From Endocalyx cinctus (lineage: Eukaryota > Ascomycota > Sordariomycetes > Amphisphaeriales > Apiosporaceae): DNA of 64,000 nucleotides. The notes beneath the pieces were generated by a model. That model saw only the letters and a list, made by a program, of their open reading frames with translations, made no database searches and was not told the DNA's origin. This document shows, piece by piece, positions 23,449 through 34,709 of the stretch; within the stretch, counting starts at the first letter, position 1; each line of letters starts with the position of its first letter. The stretch lies in the NCBI GenBank assembly GCA_001600455.1, contig BCKC01000001.1, positions 62,001-126,000 on the forward strand, in the 5' to 3' direction. The position numbers and the translations under genes were made by a program.

Positions 23449-26400
23449 ATGGCAGACGACTATCCAATCCCGGACTCCGGGGCTGATAATACTCGACAAA
23501 TACACTCTGGCAAGGGGCATAGCGGTAAACATCCTATACCGACCGTTCAAGGGTATAGAGAACATAGGAAAGAGTTGCAGGGTCAGGAAGAAGCTGAACA
23601 ACAAGCTCAAAAAGGTCCCGAAGATGAATCGAAGCCAAAGAGGGCATTTGAGTCTGCTAAAGCCGTATTAAAAGGCGAAGACGTTCCAAAATCAAAACAC
23701 GATCCCTACCCGTCAGCAAATCATAACTATGCCAAAACATCTTCGCAACATTCTTCCTCTACGACCAGGTCTAATGAGCAGCACGCCGAGCAGCACTCGG
23801 AATATCCCGAGGGAGATGAAGATGTGGTTAGAAATGAAGACAATCAAAGCGATAAGCAGGATGACCAGCGAACACAGCCGCAAGAAAAATCAGCTACGGA
23901 GGCCGTTGCAAGTGCTATCGACCCGAAGGAGAAGCGCAAAGCCATGAAGAAAACTAAGAGACAGGGGGAGGGTCGGCAAGTGACCGATCCCGTCACTCAT
24001 TTACCTATTGTCATTCACGATCAAACAGACAAGGATCTCGGTTCGGTTCCAGAAAATGAGCCGGAACCGGGTACACACCACCTTACCGCCACCGGACCTC
24101 AAGGCGGGAGCAAATCGGACGAAAATCTTCGAGAGGAGAGAGCTATAATAGAGCGAGGAAACAATGGGATGCAGCGATTATTTCCTCCTCCGGATTTCGA
24201 ATATACTAGGAAAGAGCTGGCCTCTCTTTATCAGAAAGCTGCTTCGGCCGGCATAGCGGCCATATTTTGCTTATGGGTTGTTGTATTCATCTTACCATCA
24301 CCCTTTGCTCGCCATACGTCAACAACTCTTCCAAAGGATCAGGGTACAAATTGGATTCCTCCTTGGTCGACCATGTTCAAAACTCTATTGTTCCTGGGCC
24401 TAGGTTCTCTGATCCCCATCGGTACGGGAAGGTGGGTCGGCAAAAAGACGAACGAGATATTCGACGACGAAACATGGGATGCTTCGCGTCGAGAAGAACA
24501 GGCCGCTTTGAGCAACGATGAGGAGTTACCCGAGTCGGTGCAGTGGCTCAACAGCCTATGTGCAGCTATCTGGCCCTTGGTCAACCCCGACCTATTTGCC
24601 TCCCTCGTCGACCAGATCGAGGATATCATGCAAGCATCGTTGCCTAGCTTTGTCAAGATGGTTAGCGTCGATGATATGGGACAAGGAAGCGAATCTATCC
24701 GAGTTCTCGGTATTCGATGGTTACCGACCGGCGCCGCGAGCCAATCCGTTAGTTCGGATGGACGTCTCCAGTCAAGCGACAAGTCTAAGCAGAGCGACCG
24801 TACCGATCCTCAGAATTCGCAAGCAGATTTAGCTTCCGAGGACAGCACCGACAAGGATGGGAAAGCGGAGGGTGATAAGCAGCAGGAGGAAGACCAACTC
24901 GAAGTTCGCGAAGGTATGGAAGCTGAAGAGGGAGATTTTGTCAACCTAGAGCTCGCCGTAGCCTATCGCAGTCGGTCGTCCGGCAAGTCTTTAAGGGCAA
25001 AGTCGAAGAACGCACATTTATATCTGAAATTTTATTTGCCTGGAGGGATCGCCGTCCCTGTTTGGGTCGAACTACGAGGAGTCGTCTTGACGCTGCGTCT
25101 GCGCCTGCAGCTAACCCCGGATCCGCCATTTATTTCGTTATGTACTATGACCTTTCTAGGGCAACCGAAAGCTAGCATATCATGCGTTCCGCTATCGAAG
25201 CGTGGTCTCAGTTTGACGGATGTTCCTCTAATTTCGTCTTTCGTCAACTCCGCGATCGACGCTGCCCTTGCAGAGTACGTGGCCCCGAAGAGTCTCACTC
25301 TGAATCTCAAGGACATGTTGGTCGGAGAGGACTTCAAGAAGGATACCACTAGTATTGGCATGGTATGGATCTTTATCAAGTACGCAAGAGGTTTTAAACA
25401 AGGCGATAGCGGCTTCGGACCGAAACAAGGGTCGAGCGACTCCTACGTCACAGTATCTTGGGGAAAGTTTGGTAAGCCTGTAGCCGCCACTCGCATCATC
25501 GAAAACGAGAACGAGCCTACCTGGCACGAGTATGCCAGTATACTCGTGACAGCGGAAGAGATAAATGCGGAAGAAAAACTTCGCTTACAACTCTGGGACT
25601 CGGACAAATGGTCGGCGGACGATGACCTAGGCCGCGTCGAGGTTGACTTGAAGACGCTCATGAAAGACCCAAACACTCTGAACCGCGTGCAGGATCGCGA
25701 GGATCGCTTCACTGGACAAGATTCCGAAGAAAAAATGCCTGGTCATCTGGTTTGGTCGGTTGGTTATTTCTCTAAATGCCGGATCACGCAGGATCAGCTG
25801 GAGCAGCAGACGGTAAATGAAGAGATTCGCACTAATGAACAACTAAAGAACCACGTCTCCGAAGTGGCCGAACACAAACTTAGAGAGGCCGGGAAAGCCC
25901 CAGATGACGAGGAAGTTCGGCAACAGAAGACGCAAGATTATAGAGAACTGGAGAACTCTATGATCATCTCGGCACCGCCCGATAAAGAGCACGTGTCGGG
26001 TCTTTTGAGTATTCAGGTCCACAATATTACAGGACTGGAAACCCAAAAGTTGCAGAAGCAAGACACCGGAGACGAGGAAGACGAAGCTGAGCAAACCGAA
26101 GATATGCCCGATAGCTATTGTACCATAATCCTCAACCAAGCAAACATCTTCAAGACGCGCACGAAGCCCAAGAACTCGAAGCCCTTCTTTAATGCAGGAA
26201 CGGAGCGCTTCGTACGAGACTGGCGCGACACAGAAGTTATCGTCAGCGTACGCGATTCTCGTGAAAGGGAAGCAGATCCGCTCATTGGCATTGTATATCT
26301 TCCCCTCGCCAAGGTATTTGCAAACAAAAGCCAGGTTGTCGACAACTACCCCCTTGTCGGCGGGATCGGATACGGGAGGGTGCGAATTAGCATGGTATGG

Positions 26401-27453
26401 CGCAGCGTAGAAATCAAACTGCCACCGAACGTAAGAGGGTGGAATTACGGTACACTGGAACTCCGAGGGCCTATCGCAGCGAAGGGGGATATGTCCAAGG
26501 GCTTGACCAACCACCGGATCAAGATCCGAACCAACCTTGGATATGTCAAGCTATATCCAAATAATGGCCAATGGAGTCGTCAGGAGAAGAAAGGATCAGG
26601 CGGTGTGTTCTTGGCTGTACGCAAACGATACGCATCAGCCATGGTCATTGAATTTAGGGAGTCGGTCATCGGCCCCGATCAAACTTCAGCTTTTGCCGTA
26701 CTCTGGCTGCAAGACCTGGTCGACGAGGAAGAAGAGACAAAGACGCTGAAGGTGTGGAAAGGCAGCAAGGACGGCCTCCGCAAGGCGAGGTCGTGCTACG
26801 ACTACCAGGGATTAGAGGAAAACGAGCAGCCCCTGGGTGAAGTGGAAGTCCCGGTCAAATTCTGGCGAGGTCTTTCAGGTTACCACAAGAACTTCGCCGC
26901 CCACGCCAAAAACAGAAGCCTGCGCGACGTCATGGAATGTCTCGACACTATCACGGATCAGAATTTAGGAGAAGGCGATATCGACGACGAGTCCGCCGGA
27001 AGCTCGAATCAGAGCGACGATGAGAACGATATTCGAAGGAAGAAGCTACGTGTTCACACTAACGACGATTCGACGTCCATGAGCTCCGATAATGACGAAG
27101 AAGACGAAGACAGCCAAAGGAGAAGCAAACATAGCAGCTCATCGAGCCTCTCCATCGGCAAGAAAGTGAAAACCATACTCCGTAACCCGATAGACGGCGC
27201 CGTCTCGGGCGGTAGCTCTCTCGTCGCCCCAGGCCACAACGATCCGGATGACGGGGAGAGGGGTATCCGAGGCCAGCTGAGGGACTACAAAGACCATCAT
27301 AAGCAACTACACCGAAAGCACAGAGGAATCATGCAGTGGCGTCCCGCTAGAGAGGCGGATTACCTCGGTGGGAAACTGAGTGCGCTCAAGGGAAATGTTA
27401 GCGGTATTTTTCACCACGGGGAAAAGGAAGCCGGTATTGAGACCGAGGTTTGA
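23449..27453 (+). CDS. Mug190-like SMP and C2-domain membrane protein
   Basis: Single-exon gene for 1334 residues, resembling the tricalbin-related Mug190 proteins of fungi, which are thought to tether ER to other membranes and carry lipid through an SMP domain. Residues 1-255 are charged and disordered. Two hydrophobic segments follow (about 266-285, AGIAAIFCLWVVVF; about 309-326, FKTLLFLGLGSLIP). The SMP-type region is about 360-620 (WLNSLCAAIWPLVNPDLF; LRLQLTPDPPF). A first C2 domain begins near 635 (GMVWIFIKYARGF; SDSYVTVSWG; LRLQLWDSD) and a second near 850 (GLLSIQVHNITGL). The acidic/serine-rich tail is disordered. ATG at 23449 (MADDYPIPDSG) is the first in-frame ATG. It is convergent with the Dcp1 gene. 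Confidence 0.87.
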   Translation: MADDYPIPDSGADNTRQIHSGKGHSGKHPIPTVQGYREHRKELQGQEEAEQQAQKGPEDESKPKRAFESAKAVLKGEDVPKSKHDPYPSANHNYAKTSSQHSSSTTRSNEQHAEQHSEYPEGDEDVVRNEDNQSDKQDDQRTQPQEKSATEAVASAIDPKEKRKAMKKTKRQGEGRQVTDPVTHLPIVIHDQTDKDLGSVPENEPEPGTHHLTATGPQGGSKSDENLREERAIIERGNNGMQRLFPPPDFEYTRKELASLYQKAASAGIAAIFCLWVVVFILPSPFARHTSTTLPKDQGTNWIPPWSTMFKTLLFLGLGSLIPIGTGRWVGKKTNEIFDDETWDASRREEQAALSNDEELPESVQWLNSLCAAIWPLVNPDLFASLVDQIEDIMQASLPSFVKMVSVDDMGQGSESIRVLGIRWLPTGAASQSVSSDGRLQSSDKSKQSDRTDPQNSQADLASEDSTDKDGKAEGDKQQEEDQLEVREGMEAEEGDFVNLELAVAYRSRSSGKSLRAKSKNAHLYLKFYLPGGIAVPVWVELRGVVLTLRLRLQLTPDPPFISLCTMTFLGQPKASISCVPLSKRGLSLTDVPLISSFVNSAIDAALAEYVAPKSLTLNLKDMLVGEDFKKDTTSIGMVWIFIKYARGFKQGDSGFGPKQGSSDSYVTVSWGKFGKPVAATRIIENENEPTWHEYASILVTAEEINAEEKLRLQLWDSDKWSADDDLGRVEVDLKTLMKDPNTLNRVQDREDRFTGQDSEEKMPGHLVWSVGYFSKCRITQDQLEQQTVNEEIRTNEQLKNHVSEVAEHKLREAGKAPDDEEVRQQKTQDYRELENSMIISAPPDKEHVSGLLSIQVHNITGLETQKLQKQDTGDEEDEAEQTEDMPDSYCTIILNQANIFKTRTKPKNSKPFFNAGTERFVRDWRDTEVIVSVRDSREREADPLIGIVYLPLAKVFANKSQVVDNYPLVGGIGYGRVRISMVWRSVEIKLPPNVRGWNYGTLELRGPIAAKGDMSKGLTNHRIKIRTNLGYVKLYPNNGQWSRQEKKGSGGVFLAVRKRYASAMVIEFRESVIGPDQTSAFAVLWLQDLVDEEEETKTLKVWKGSKDGLRKARSCYDYQGLEENEQPLGEVEVPVKFWRGLSGYHKNFAAHAKNRSLRDVMECLDTITDQNLGEGDIDDESAGSSNQSDDENDIRRKKLRVHTNDDSTSMSSDNDEEDEDSQRRSKHSSSSSLSIGKKVKTILRNPIDGAVSGGSSLVAPGHNDPDDGERGIRGQLRDYKDHHKQLHRKHRGIMQWRPAREADYLGGKLSALKGNVSGIFHHGEKEAGIETEV

Positions 27454-27972
27454 TCGAGCGGGCTTTCTGTAATATTGCGGTACCGAAATGTGGATAGGGA
27501 TACGAAAATTGTAAGCGGATATAATAATAATAACAATGCATACATACAGTTTAATGCAAATAACTTCACCTCACTGTGGTTGAAAAGGAAAAGAAAAAAA
27601 GCAGCATGAATTCCTCGATGTAAGTGGGAAATGTATGTTTCTACCAGAGGAAACTCGGTGCACTCTATAAACATAGCACATCTAGTTATCCGCCTGAGAT
27701 GAGAAGGACGTTGGAAACATCCACCCAGCCGTCTTCTAGGTTTTAAAAAATCATACAATTCGCCGATTAATTGCTAATATCCGTTTTGTCCGGGGGTATC
27801 TATCACCGTAAGAACGCCAGAAGGATCATTAAAAAAGAAACCAGTCGCTCCGTTAATGCTCTACCGAATCATCCGTGTCATAAAATACTGAATCATTTTC
27901 TCGTCGATCCCTCTCTTCGACACCATCTTATCTATTCAGAGACCCCGAAGGAGTGGGGAGGAAGATGGTCAA
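27454..27972. other. convergent intergenic, no gene seen
   Basis: 3' flanks of the Mug190-like and Dcp1 genes. Only short, featureless open frames. Confidence 0.65.
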
Positions 27973-28944
27973 TCACATCCTTACGTGACCGTTTTGGCCG
28001 CCGCCACCGAACAAGTCGTTAATGTTGAGTTGTCGTCCCATGAAATTTTGGGCGGTCGGGCCTGTCTCGAAGTGTTGTTGTTGTGGCGGCGGCGGCTGCA
28101 CCTGGTGAGAAGCAGCAAACCCGACAGCGGGCTCGTCGTCGGCCTCTTCCCCGTTATCATCATCGTCCTCCGTCTCTTCCTCTTCTACGGTACCGCTACC
28201 ACTAGTTCCGGTTCCGCTGCTCTTTCGCATCTTGGACCATAGTTCATGCAAAAGGGCGGCATTCATTAGTCTGTCCTTCTCGTCTTCGGCGTAGATCCAC
28301 AGTCCCAGGATATCCGGGTACACGACTTCGTCGTTTTCCAGGGTCAGCTCCAGGTCTCCGGCCGACGCCAGCTGAAAGATGAGCAGGTCGCCCGAGTGTT
28401 CGAAGTGGTTGACGTCGGAGAGGTCGAAGGAGAGATTTTGCAGACCTTTGCGGTTTAGGATGAAGACGCTGCCTATTTCTTCGTCGACCTCTTCGGGAGA
28501 GATCGGAGAGGGGGATACGCGGAGGCAAATGAACATGGTCCCTTCCATAGTCGACTTTCGCCATTGTTGCGACGATGCCTCGTACACGTATACCACGGCG
28601 CTCGCGGCGATGGATAATATACTTCGGATCTCCGGTATGTACCGTTGCAGCACACCTAGGTTCAGCTCGGTATTGGTGCGCGCAGCGAGGGCGGCGGGAG
28701 GCAATGACGGATGCGAGGCCATGTAATGCGCAGTGTCTTCGGACTCGTAGTCGGATGTCGCAGCCCCAAATTGTTGATGGTGCTGTATTTGTAATTGCTG
28801 AGATCGATTACGATTGTGTCCACCGTAATAGTTGTTGTTATTGTTCGAGTGTGAATGGGAATGGGAATGGTATTGTGATATGGAAGGATGGCCTTGGTGC
28901 TGACCGCGATTATTTTGGTTCTTTCGGGGCGTCGATCGAGACAT
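27973..28944 (-). CDS. mRNA-decapping protein Dcp1 (EVH1 family)
   Basis: Activator subunit of the Dcp1-Dcp2 decapping enzyme, which removes the mRNA 5' cap in cytoplasmic P-bodies. It is 323 residues in a single exon. Residues 1-75 are disordered and rich in His, Ser, Asn and Gln. The EVH1-like domain spans about 85-235 (NLGVLQRYIPEIRSIL; SAVVYVYEASSQQWRKS; EGTMFICLR; VFILNRKGLQNLSF; ILGLWIYAEDEKDR). A long acidic stretch (EEEETEDDDDNGEEADDE) and a C-terminal NINDLFGG motif follow. The last seven codons contain GTAAGG, so a 3' intron is possible but not needed. Its start is 880 bases from the divergent 5-phosphatase gene. Confidence 0.9.
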   Translation of the reverse strand: MSRSTPRKNQNNRGQHQGHPSISQYHSHSHSHSNNNNNYYGGHNRNRSQQLQIQHHQQFGAATSDYESEDTAHYMASHPSLPPAALAARTNTELNLGVLQRYIPEIRSILSIAASAVVYVYEASSQQWRKSTMEGTMFICLRVSPSPISPEEVDEEIGSVFILNRKGLQNLSFDLSDVNHFEHSGDLLIFQLASAGDLELTLENDEVVYPDILGLWIYAEDEKDRLMNAALLHELWSKMRKSSGTGTSGSGTVEEEETEDDDDNGEEADDEPAVGFAASHQVQPPPPQQQHFETGPTAQNFMGRQLNINDLFGGGGQNGHVRM

Positions 28945-29824
28945 GATTGGATGAATATTTAGTTTTTTTCCCGCTATTATTATTATCTCTCTAATACGTC
29001 GTGTTTTCTTTGTTATGAATTAAAATGTTTGTCGTAACCAGTTTAAATTGAGGTGAAGATAATTGGGATGAAAGGGGAAAAGAGAGGTGGTAAGTAGTAA
29101 ATAAATCGGATTGTTGAAGATATGAAAATTAGTACCCGATACCCAATCAACAAGCCTAATCACATGTATATAAGTACCTACACAGTAGGTAACAAGGTTT
29201 AAAAGAACCTTAGCTACGGTATTAAGCCTACTTACCTAGGTAGGTAGAGCTACTATAATTGCCCTATAATGTTACCTAGCGGCCTAAGTACTCCAGTACC
29301 TAGGTACCTAAATACCTAGTAATTTAACCCCACTACGGGTGCTTAATGTCGTCAATGGCTAAAATATCCTATCCTGTCCTGTCCTGACTGTTTCACAGCT
29401 TGAAGCTTGAATTCCCTATAACTTATTACGCTACGTCAATCCAATCTCAATATATTAAGTTCTATCTTGTTTTACAATACCTAGAAATACTTTATAGACA
29501 AATGATAATAACCATTAATGTGTGATCTATATTGTTTTGTTTTATCCTCTTCTCCTTTCTTTTCTTCTATTCCTTCCTTCTTTTTATTACCAAGCTGATT
29601 ACTATTTCACTCGTTTCCTCCAGCACAGCCCCTCCATCACGTCACATGTCACAGGCATATCATCCATCTGCTTCAAGATTATTACGGGATACCATTATAC
29701 AATATCACCACCACGAATTGATTTGGATAAAGCTATACATATAAATTATACCTATATACGCATCTTCGACGTTTTCATGTAATACCTTTATTCGCCCACC
29801 TATTTAGAAAGATCCATTTTCATC
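28945..29824. other. divergent intergenic between Dcp1 and inositol phosphatase genes
   Basis: Shared promoter side of two housekeeping-type genes. It carries TACCTAGGTA palindromes at 29233 and 29297 (64 bases apart) and a small TCCTG repeat near 29370. No gene recognised. Confidence 0.65.
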
Positions 29825-32800
29825 ATGTCCTCTGCGAATCCCGACCCAGACCCCTCCGTTGTCGAGACGTCGGAGCCTATTGACCTTACATCCACTACAC
29901 ATTACTCGCTGTCCCGTGCCGTTAATGCTAGGAAATCCGAATTTGTGAGGCCACATAGAATTCAAATCAAAGTTGGTACCTGGAATGTTGCTGCTTGCCC
30001 CGGTACCGACAAGGACCTCGCCAGTTGGTTCATCGACGGTAAAGGTCTCGAGACGCGATTTGACGGTAAACTCGCCAAGCTCAAGTTATCTGAAAGTAGT
30101 CTCACGGAAAGGCAAGATGACGATAAAATAGAAGAAGAGGGGAATCATATAAATACATCAACAAGTAAAGAGAACGAGGGACGGGGCGAGGCTGAGGATG
30201 TAGACCAGTCCACCGAAGGAGATGCGCCGAATGTGCGCGTAATGGGAGGCGATAAAATAGGTCTGTATATTCTCGGTCTCCAAGAGATAGTCAGCTTAAA
30301 TTTGGTACATCAATCATTTTATAACGATCCCAGCTCCGTCGCAAAATGGCAGGACGCACTCGAGGCCGCCTTACCGAGGGGATATAGTCTCGTTGCTTCT
30401 CAACAGTTGCTGGGTCTTCTTCTTTTAATATATGCATCTCCCGAAGTAGCCGCTACCGTATCGAACGAGTCTACCGTTTCTATCGGGACCGGACTTATGG
30501 GTTATATGAGCAACAAAGGTGCCGTCTCAACTCGGCTATTGCTAGGCGAGACTACCCGACTAGTCTTCTCCAACTGTCACCTTGCCTCCGGCCACGACCA
30601 AGCGAGCCTCGATCGAAGATGCTGGGATTATAACAAGATTGCCACGCAGACCAAGTTCGCTCCTGTAAGTCTCTCCGGCGTTGCCGAAGAAGACGAAGAA
30701 AAGATAGGGGACGAAGACGTATGCTTTTTCTTCGGTGACCTCAATTTCCGTCTTGACGGCTTACCTGGCGATGACATCCGACGCCTGCTCATGCTTCACA
30801 CTCGTGGAGAGTATGATATCAGCCAAAAAGATAAAAGTCGAGGACTAGATGATGAGGAAGGTATCATCGTTCTACGTAATAATGCCGACGACGATGCGGA
30901 TGGGACAACAACACCGTCTATGGTGTCCCGAGAATCATCATTTGATCAGTTGGGCGAAGACGACTCCGGTGAAGACGCGGAGCTCCCCGACCCTGATGAT
31001 TTTGTTCCGGATCCTCACGACGATCCAGCTTCTCTCCAGGCCACCCTTGATTCTCTTCTGCCGCACGACCAGCTCATGCAAATGATCAAGAAGCGAAAGG
31101 CCTTTCACGAAGGCTGGAGAGAAGGGACGATCCATTTTTTGCCTACATATAAATATGATGTTGGCTCCGTCGGCCTCTTTGATTCGTCTGAGAAACAGCG
31201 AGCCCCAAGTTGGTGTGACCGCATATTGTTTCGGACACGTAGAGATCTTGAAAGCTACCAGAAACAGTGTCGGGATGAAGAGCAAGCTAGAATAAAAGAC
31301 GAAGATATGAAGAAACGAGGCATTGACCAAGCTGCGGATGACGAAAGCGTACTCTTCGATTATGATCCAAGTACCGACTCAAGTGCCGAGAACTTGGCAT
31401 CCGCAGACTCCGGCTATGATTACGATGAATATGACGAGGGAGAAAACGACACGGGACAGGTTGTCACAAAAGATGGACTCGAGGATAGAATTAGTCTTGA
31501 CCTGTATACCAGTCATCAAAGGATCACGTCTTCCGACCATAAGCCTTTATCGGCTCTGTTTACGTTGGAGTACGACGCTGTCGTGCCGGAGCTTAAAGCC
31601 AAGATTCACGCTGAAGTCGCTAGGGATCTAGACAGAGCGGAGAACGAAGGGCGGCCCGGAATCACCGTGGTCGTGGACGGACGAGACCAATCTACTACGG
31701 AAGACCAAGATGCCTCGGGCGGAAACGAGGTCGTCGACTTTAACGAGATTGGATTTCTACAGAAAAAGACTCGCTCGCTCACGATAGCCAATACAGGTCG
31801 TGTATCGGCAACCTTCAGTTTTGTAGAGAAGCCAGATATTGGACCGGGTGGAGAAGACGCGCATAATTATGAATGGTTAAGTTATAGGTTTGACAGCTTC
31901 GCCGCAGGAAATGACGATGACCAGCAGAAAGATTCACCGGGTAAAGAAATTACTCTAGAGCCGGGCGAAACCGCCAACGCGATTATTGACGTTCATGTTG
32001 ACGACTTGGCCCTCGTGAGGGCTCTAAACGAGGAGATAACACAGCTAGAAGATGTCCTAGTGTTACGAATAACGGGAGGAAGAGATCATTTCATACCGAT
32101 ACGGGCCACGTGGCAGCCGACTTGCTTCGGTCGGTCGCTTGAAGAGTTAATACGCATTCCTAACGGTGGTATCCGCGCGCTTATCAAAGAACGGCAAAAG
32201 GGTGGCTCTCTCCCATATACGTTAGAAGTACATCGCTCTTCGCCCGCGGAACTTTTCAAGTTGACGGAGGCGCTGGAATCACTTACAGATCGCGCGATCG
32301 CCGACGAGAACATGTTGGAAGATTGCCAAATCCCTCGGGACCAGCCAGGCTGGCCATTCGACGAGCGCTCGTGGCGGACGCTTAATGCTTCAGATCATGC
32401 GGAGCTCAGGCGCGCCATCATTGTAGCTTTGGAAGAAGACAAGTCTATTCTGGATACACTTAAAGCTGACGTGCCAACGCTAAAGCGCCTGGAGGTTGTG
32501 GGTGAGGTCACGCTGCTATTCTTACGTGGCATGACGGATGGGATCATCGCGGCACCACAGTGGGCCAAGATTGAACAAGCCTTACCGAATATCGCTAACC
32601 CGATGAAGACACCGGCCGAGAAAGAGAACATCAAGACGGCGGTTCTCGACATCCTCTCGCTGGCGCCTTACCACAATATTTCATTTGTCTTTCTTACATC
32701 CATGCTCGCAAGGGTGTCGAGCGAATTGCTCCCACTTAAGAGAGAGGACCTCGAGGCACTCAATGCGAGAGGTAGCGGTGGAGGTCCCTTAGGGATGGGA

Positions 32801-33004
32801 AAGCGTACCCTGAGTTTTCGACGCGTCAACTCTGGGATGGTTGACGAGACAGCTATACAGCGACGTGTCTTATGGGGGAGGAAGGCAGCCGAGGTGTTTG
32901 GGGTCATCATCTGTCGCACATCCATGCCGACCAACGCTAAGGAAAGAAAGGTCATCGAGGACAAGATGAAAGCCGTGGTAGAAGTGTTTATCAGGAGAGA
33001 TTGA
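29825..33004 (+). CDS. OCRL/type II-like inositol polyphosphate 5-phosphatase
   Basis: Single-exon 1059-residue protein predicted to remove the 5-phosphate from phosphoinositides such as PI(4,5)P2 in membrane traffic. The 5-phosphatase domain covers about 45-600, with KVGTWNVAACPG, LGLQEIV, NCHLASGHDQ, GDLNFRLDG (from residue 304), PSWCDRILFR and SSDHKPLSALF (D571, H572). Acidic disordered insertions interrupt it (about 85-140, 340-400, 490-550). An ASH-like beta region follows (about 640-780; TRSLTIANTGRVSATFSFVEKP) and then a RhoGAP-like C-terminal domain (about 780-1055; IPNGGIRALIKE). Catalytic core + ASH + RhoGAP-like is the OCRL/INPP5B architecture. In that family the RhoGAP domain is usually catalytically dead. 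Confidence 0.9.
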   Translation: MSSANPDPDPSVVETSEPIDLTSTTHYSLSRAVNARKSEFVRPHRIQIKVGTWNVAACPGTDKDLASWFIDGKGLETRFDGKLAKLKLSESSLTERQDDDKIEEEGNHINTSTSKENEGRGEAEDVDQSTEGDAPNVRVMGGDKIGLYILGLQEIVSLNLVHQSFYNDPSSVAKWQDALEAALPRGYSLVASQQLLGLLLLIYASPEVAATVSNESTVSIGTGLMGYMSNKGAVSTRLLLGETTRLVFSNCHLASGHDQASLDRRCWDYNKIATQTKFAPVSLSGVAEEDEEKIGDEDVCFFFGDLNFRLDGLPGDDIRRLLMLHTRGEYDISQKDKSRGLDDEEGIIVLRNNADDDADGTTTPSMVSRESSFDQLGEDDSGEDAELPDPDDFVPDPHDDPASLQATLDSLLPHDQLMQMIKKRKAFHEGWREGTIHFLPTYKYDVGSVGLFDSSEKQRAPSWCDRILFRTRRDLESYQKQCRDEEQARIKDEDMKKRGIDQAADDESVLFDYDPSTDSSAENLASADSGYDYDEYDEGENDTGQVVTKDGLEDRISLDLYTSHQRITSSDHKPLSALFTLEYDAVVPELKAKIHAEVARDLDRAENEGRPGITVVVDGRDQSTTEDQDASGGNEVVDFNEIGFLQKKTRSLTIANTGRVSATFSFVEKPDIGPGGEDAHNYEWLSYRFDSFAAGNDDDQQKDSPGKEITLEPGETANAIIDVHVDDLALVRALNEEITQLEDVLVLRITGGRDHFIPIRATWQPTCFGRSLEELIRIPNGGIRALIKERQKGGSLPYTLEVHRSSPAELFKLTEALESLTDRAIADENMLEDCQIPRDQPGWPFDERSWRTLNASDHAELRRAIIVALEEDKSILDTLKADVPTLKRLEVVGEVTLLFLRGMTDGIIAAPQWAKIEQALPNIANPMKTPAEKENIKTAVLDILSLAPYHNISFVFLTSMLARVSSELLPLKREDLEALNARGSGGGPLGMGKRTLSFRRVNSGMVDETAIQRRVLWGRKAAEVFGVIICRTSMPTNAKERKVIEDKMKAVVEVFIRRD

Positions 33005-33641
33005 ATTAAAACTTGTCTCCTGATATTTCTTGAACTCATCTATGTATAAAAATGCTATGGATACGGGACGCGGGCCGGCGAAGCTAAGGATTGTTGCATC
33101 CTCGCGGGTATGCACGTACGATAACGAGGTCTCTACGTACATGATTCATCCTTATTATAACGAAAACTTACCTACTGGCGATTCAGATGCATGGTAAGTA
33201 CTTTTTATTTATATACTATTAAAAGTATGCCACTTGAATGGCAATACCGTAACAGATATTGAATTATAACGAAGGTGAGAAAATCTCTACGCTAGATTAA
33301 TCTCCTCGAAAAATAAGAATTAATATTTACAAATTAAACAACGCAAAGAGAATTACTTGTACACTATTTACCTGGTTACCTGGTGTAAGGATGTTACTTA
33401 TTCGCCTGCATACTTACTAGGTTATTCTGTCATGTACGAACGTTTCAAGGCTTTTCTTTTTTTTTTTCCTCCCCCCATCAGTGTAGCATAGGCATGCCAG
33501 GTACCACCAACCATACATGGCGAAAATACCACGCAGTATTAGTGTTGAGGGGGCGTAAAAGACGCCGATCTGCGTCCTAATACAAACAAAAGTTCTCGGC
33601 AACAATTTTCGTTTATTGCAGAAGACCAAATCAAAAGTATT

Positions 33642-33644
<3 letters not shown>

Positions 33645-33674
<30 letters not shown>
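33645..33674. repeat. GA dinucleotide microsatellite
   Basis: About 15 uninterrupted GA units in gene-free DNA, downstream of the 5-phosphatase gene. Confidence 0.93.
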
Positions 33675-33677
<3 letters not shown>

Positions 33678-34684
33678 AGCAGAAGAAGGGCCGCGGAGAG
33701 CCCGGTTTCAGATACTGTACAGTGTGGTGGGAGTGTGCATTCTCGCGTATGTATGTAAATAATTTCCAACCCACGCAACCACGACACCCCCGGCTCACAG
33801 TATATAATATATCCATACGTATATGAGCAAGTTCCAAGGTTTCCATTTTATTCGAGCATGCACGAGGCGTATAGCGCAGTTATATACTACGTGTATGCAT
33901 TTTAAATGTACGTAGGGTAGATTGTTTATTCCAGGTAAGAGGGGGGGCACAAGACGGAGGGGGGACGAGTGAAAAGAAGCGGCGGGATCAAATATGGCGG
34001 GAAGCCGGGAATTCGCTTCGTCTCGATTTATCCAATTACGTGCGCTACAAGGTATTACGTTGTTGGCGTAAAGGAAATATCAAATTTGTGAACGCCTCCG
34101 TTGAATAGATCAGATACGATGTATGACTTAAGGCTTGCTAAATAGTCAGTCTGGTGTGATATGGTGAGATGAAGATGGATGGTGGTGTTTGTGGGTGATG
34201 GTCGTTGCAAACCTACACGTACATACGATAGGAATTTACACTTACGTTGGTTTCACTCCCCCGATCCTCTATCCATTCATTTCTTGCCTTTCGGGGAGGA
34301 GTATGTTAGCATCTAATAGCGGTTTTTTTTATTTGTTTGTTTGTTTTTTCCCTTTTAGTCGCGGCTTTTTCCGGTAAGCCCATTATCTATCATGCTACCC
34401 CAATATTTGTCCAACATTGAACTTGAACATTATACTACCAGTCAGAAAAACCGCCAGTGCGTGCATGTCAGACGTGATTACCAAGCTGGCCGACTAGCGG
34501 TTTGGTAAGCAATGAAGCGTCTGACGGTGGTGGCTAAGTTTGCGGAATGGTGGTGAGGTGGGTGGTGCTGCTGATGCTGCGTTACTCGGTATCACAATAT
34601 CCAATCACGACGCGAGCGCGTCAATTCTAAAGGTCATATCACCCATGGATCTATACTAAACCCCTCCGTTAGTGCTCAGTGGGA

Positions 34685-34709
34685 TTTTTTTTTTTTTTTT
34701 TTTTTTTTT
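34685..34709. repeat. poly-T tract, 25 bases
   Basis: Homopolymer in gene-free DNA. Length may be unreliable in an assembly. Confidence 0.9.
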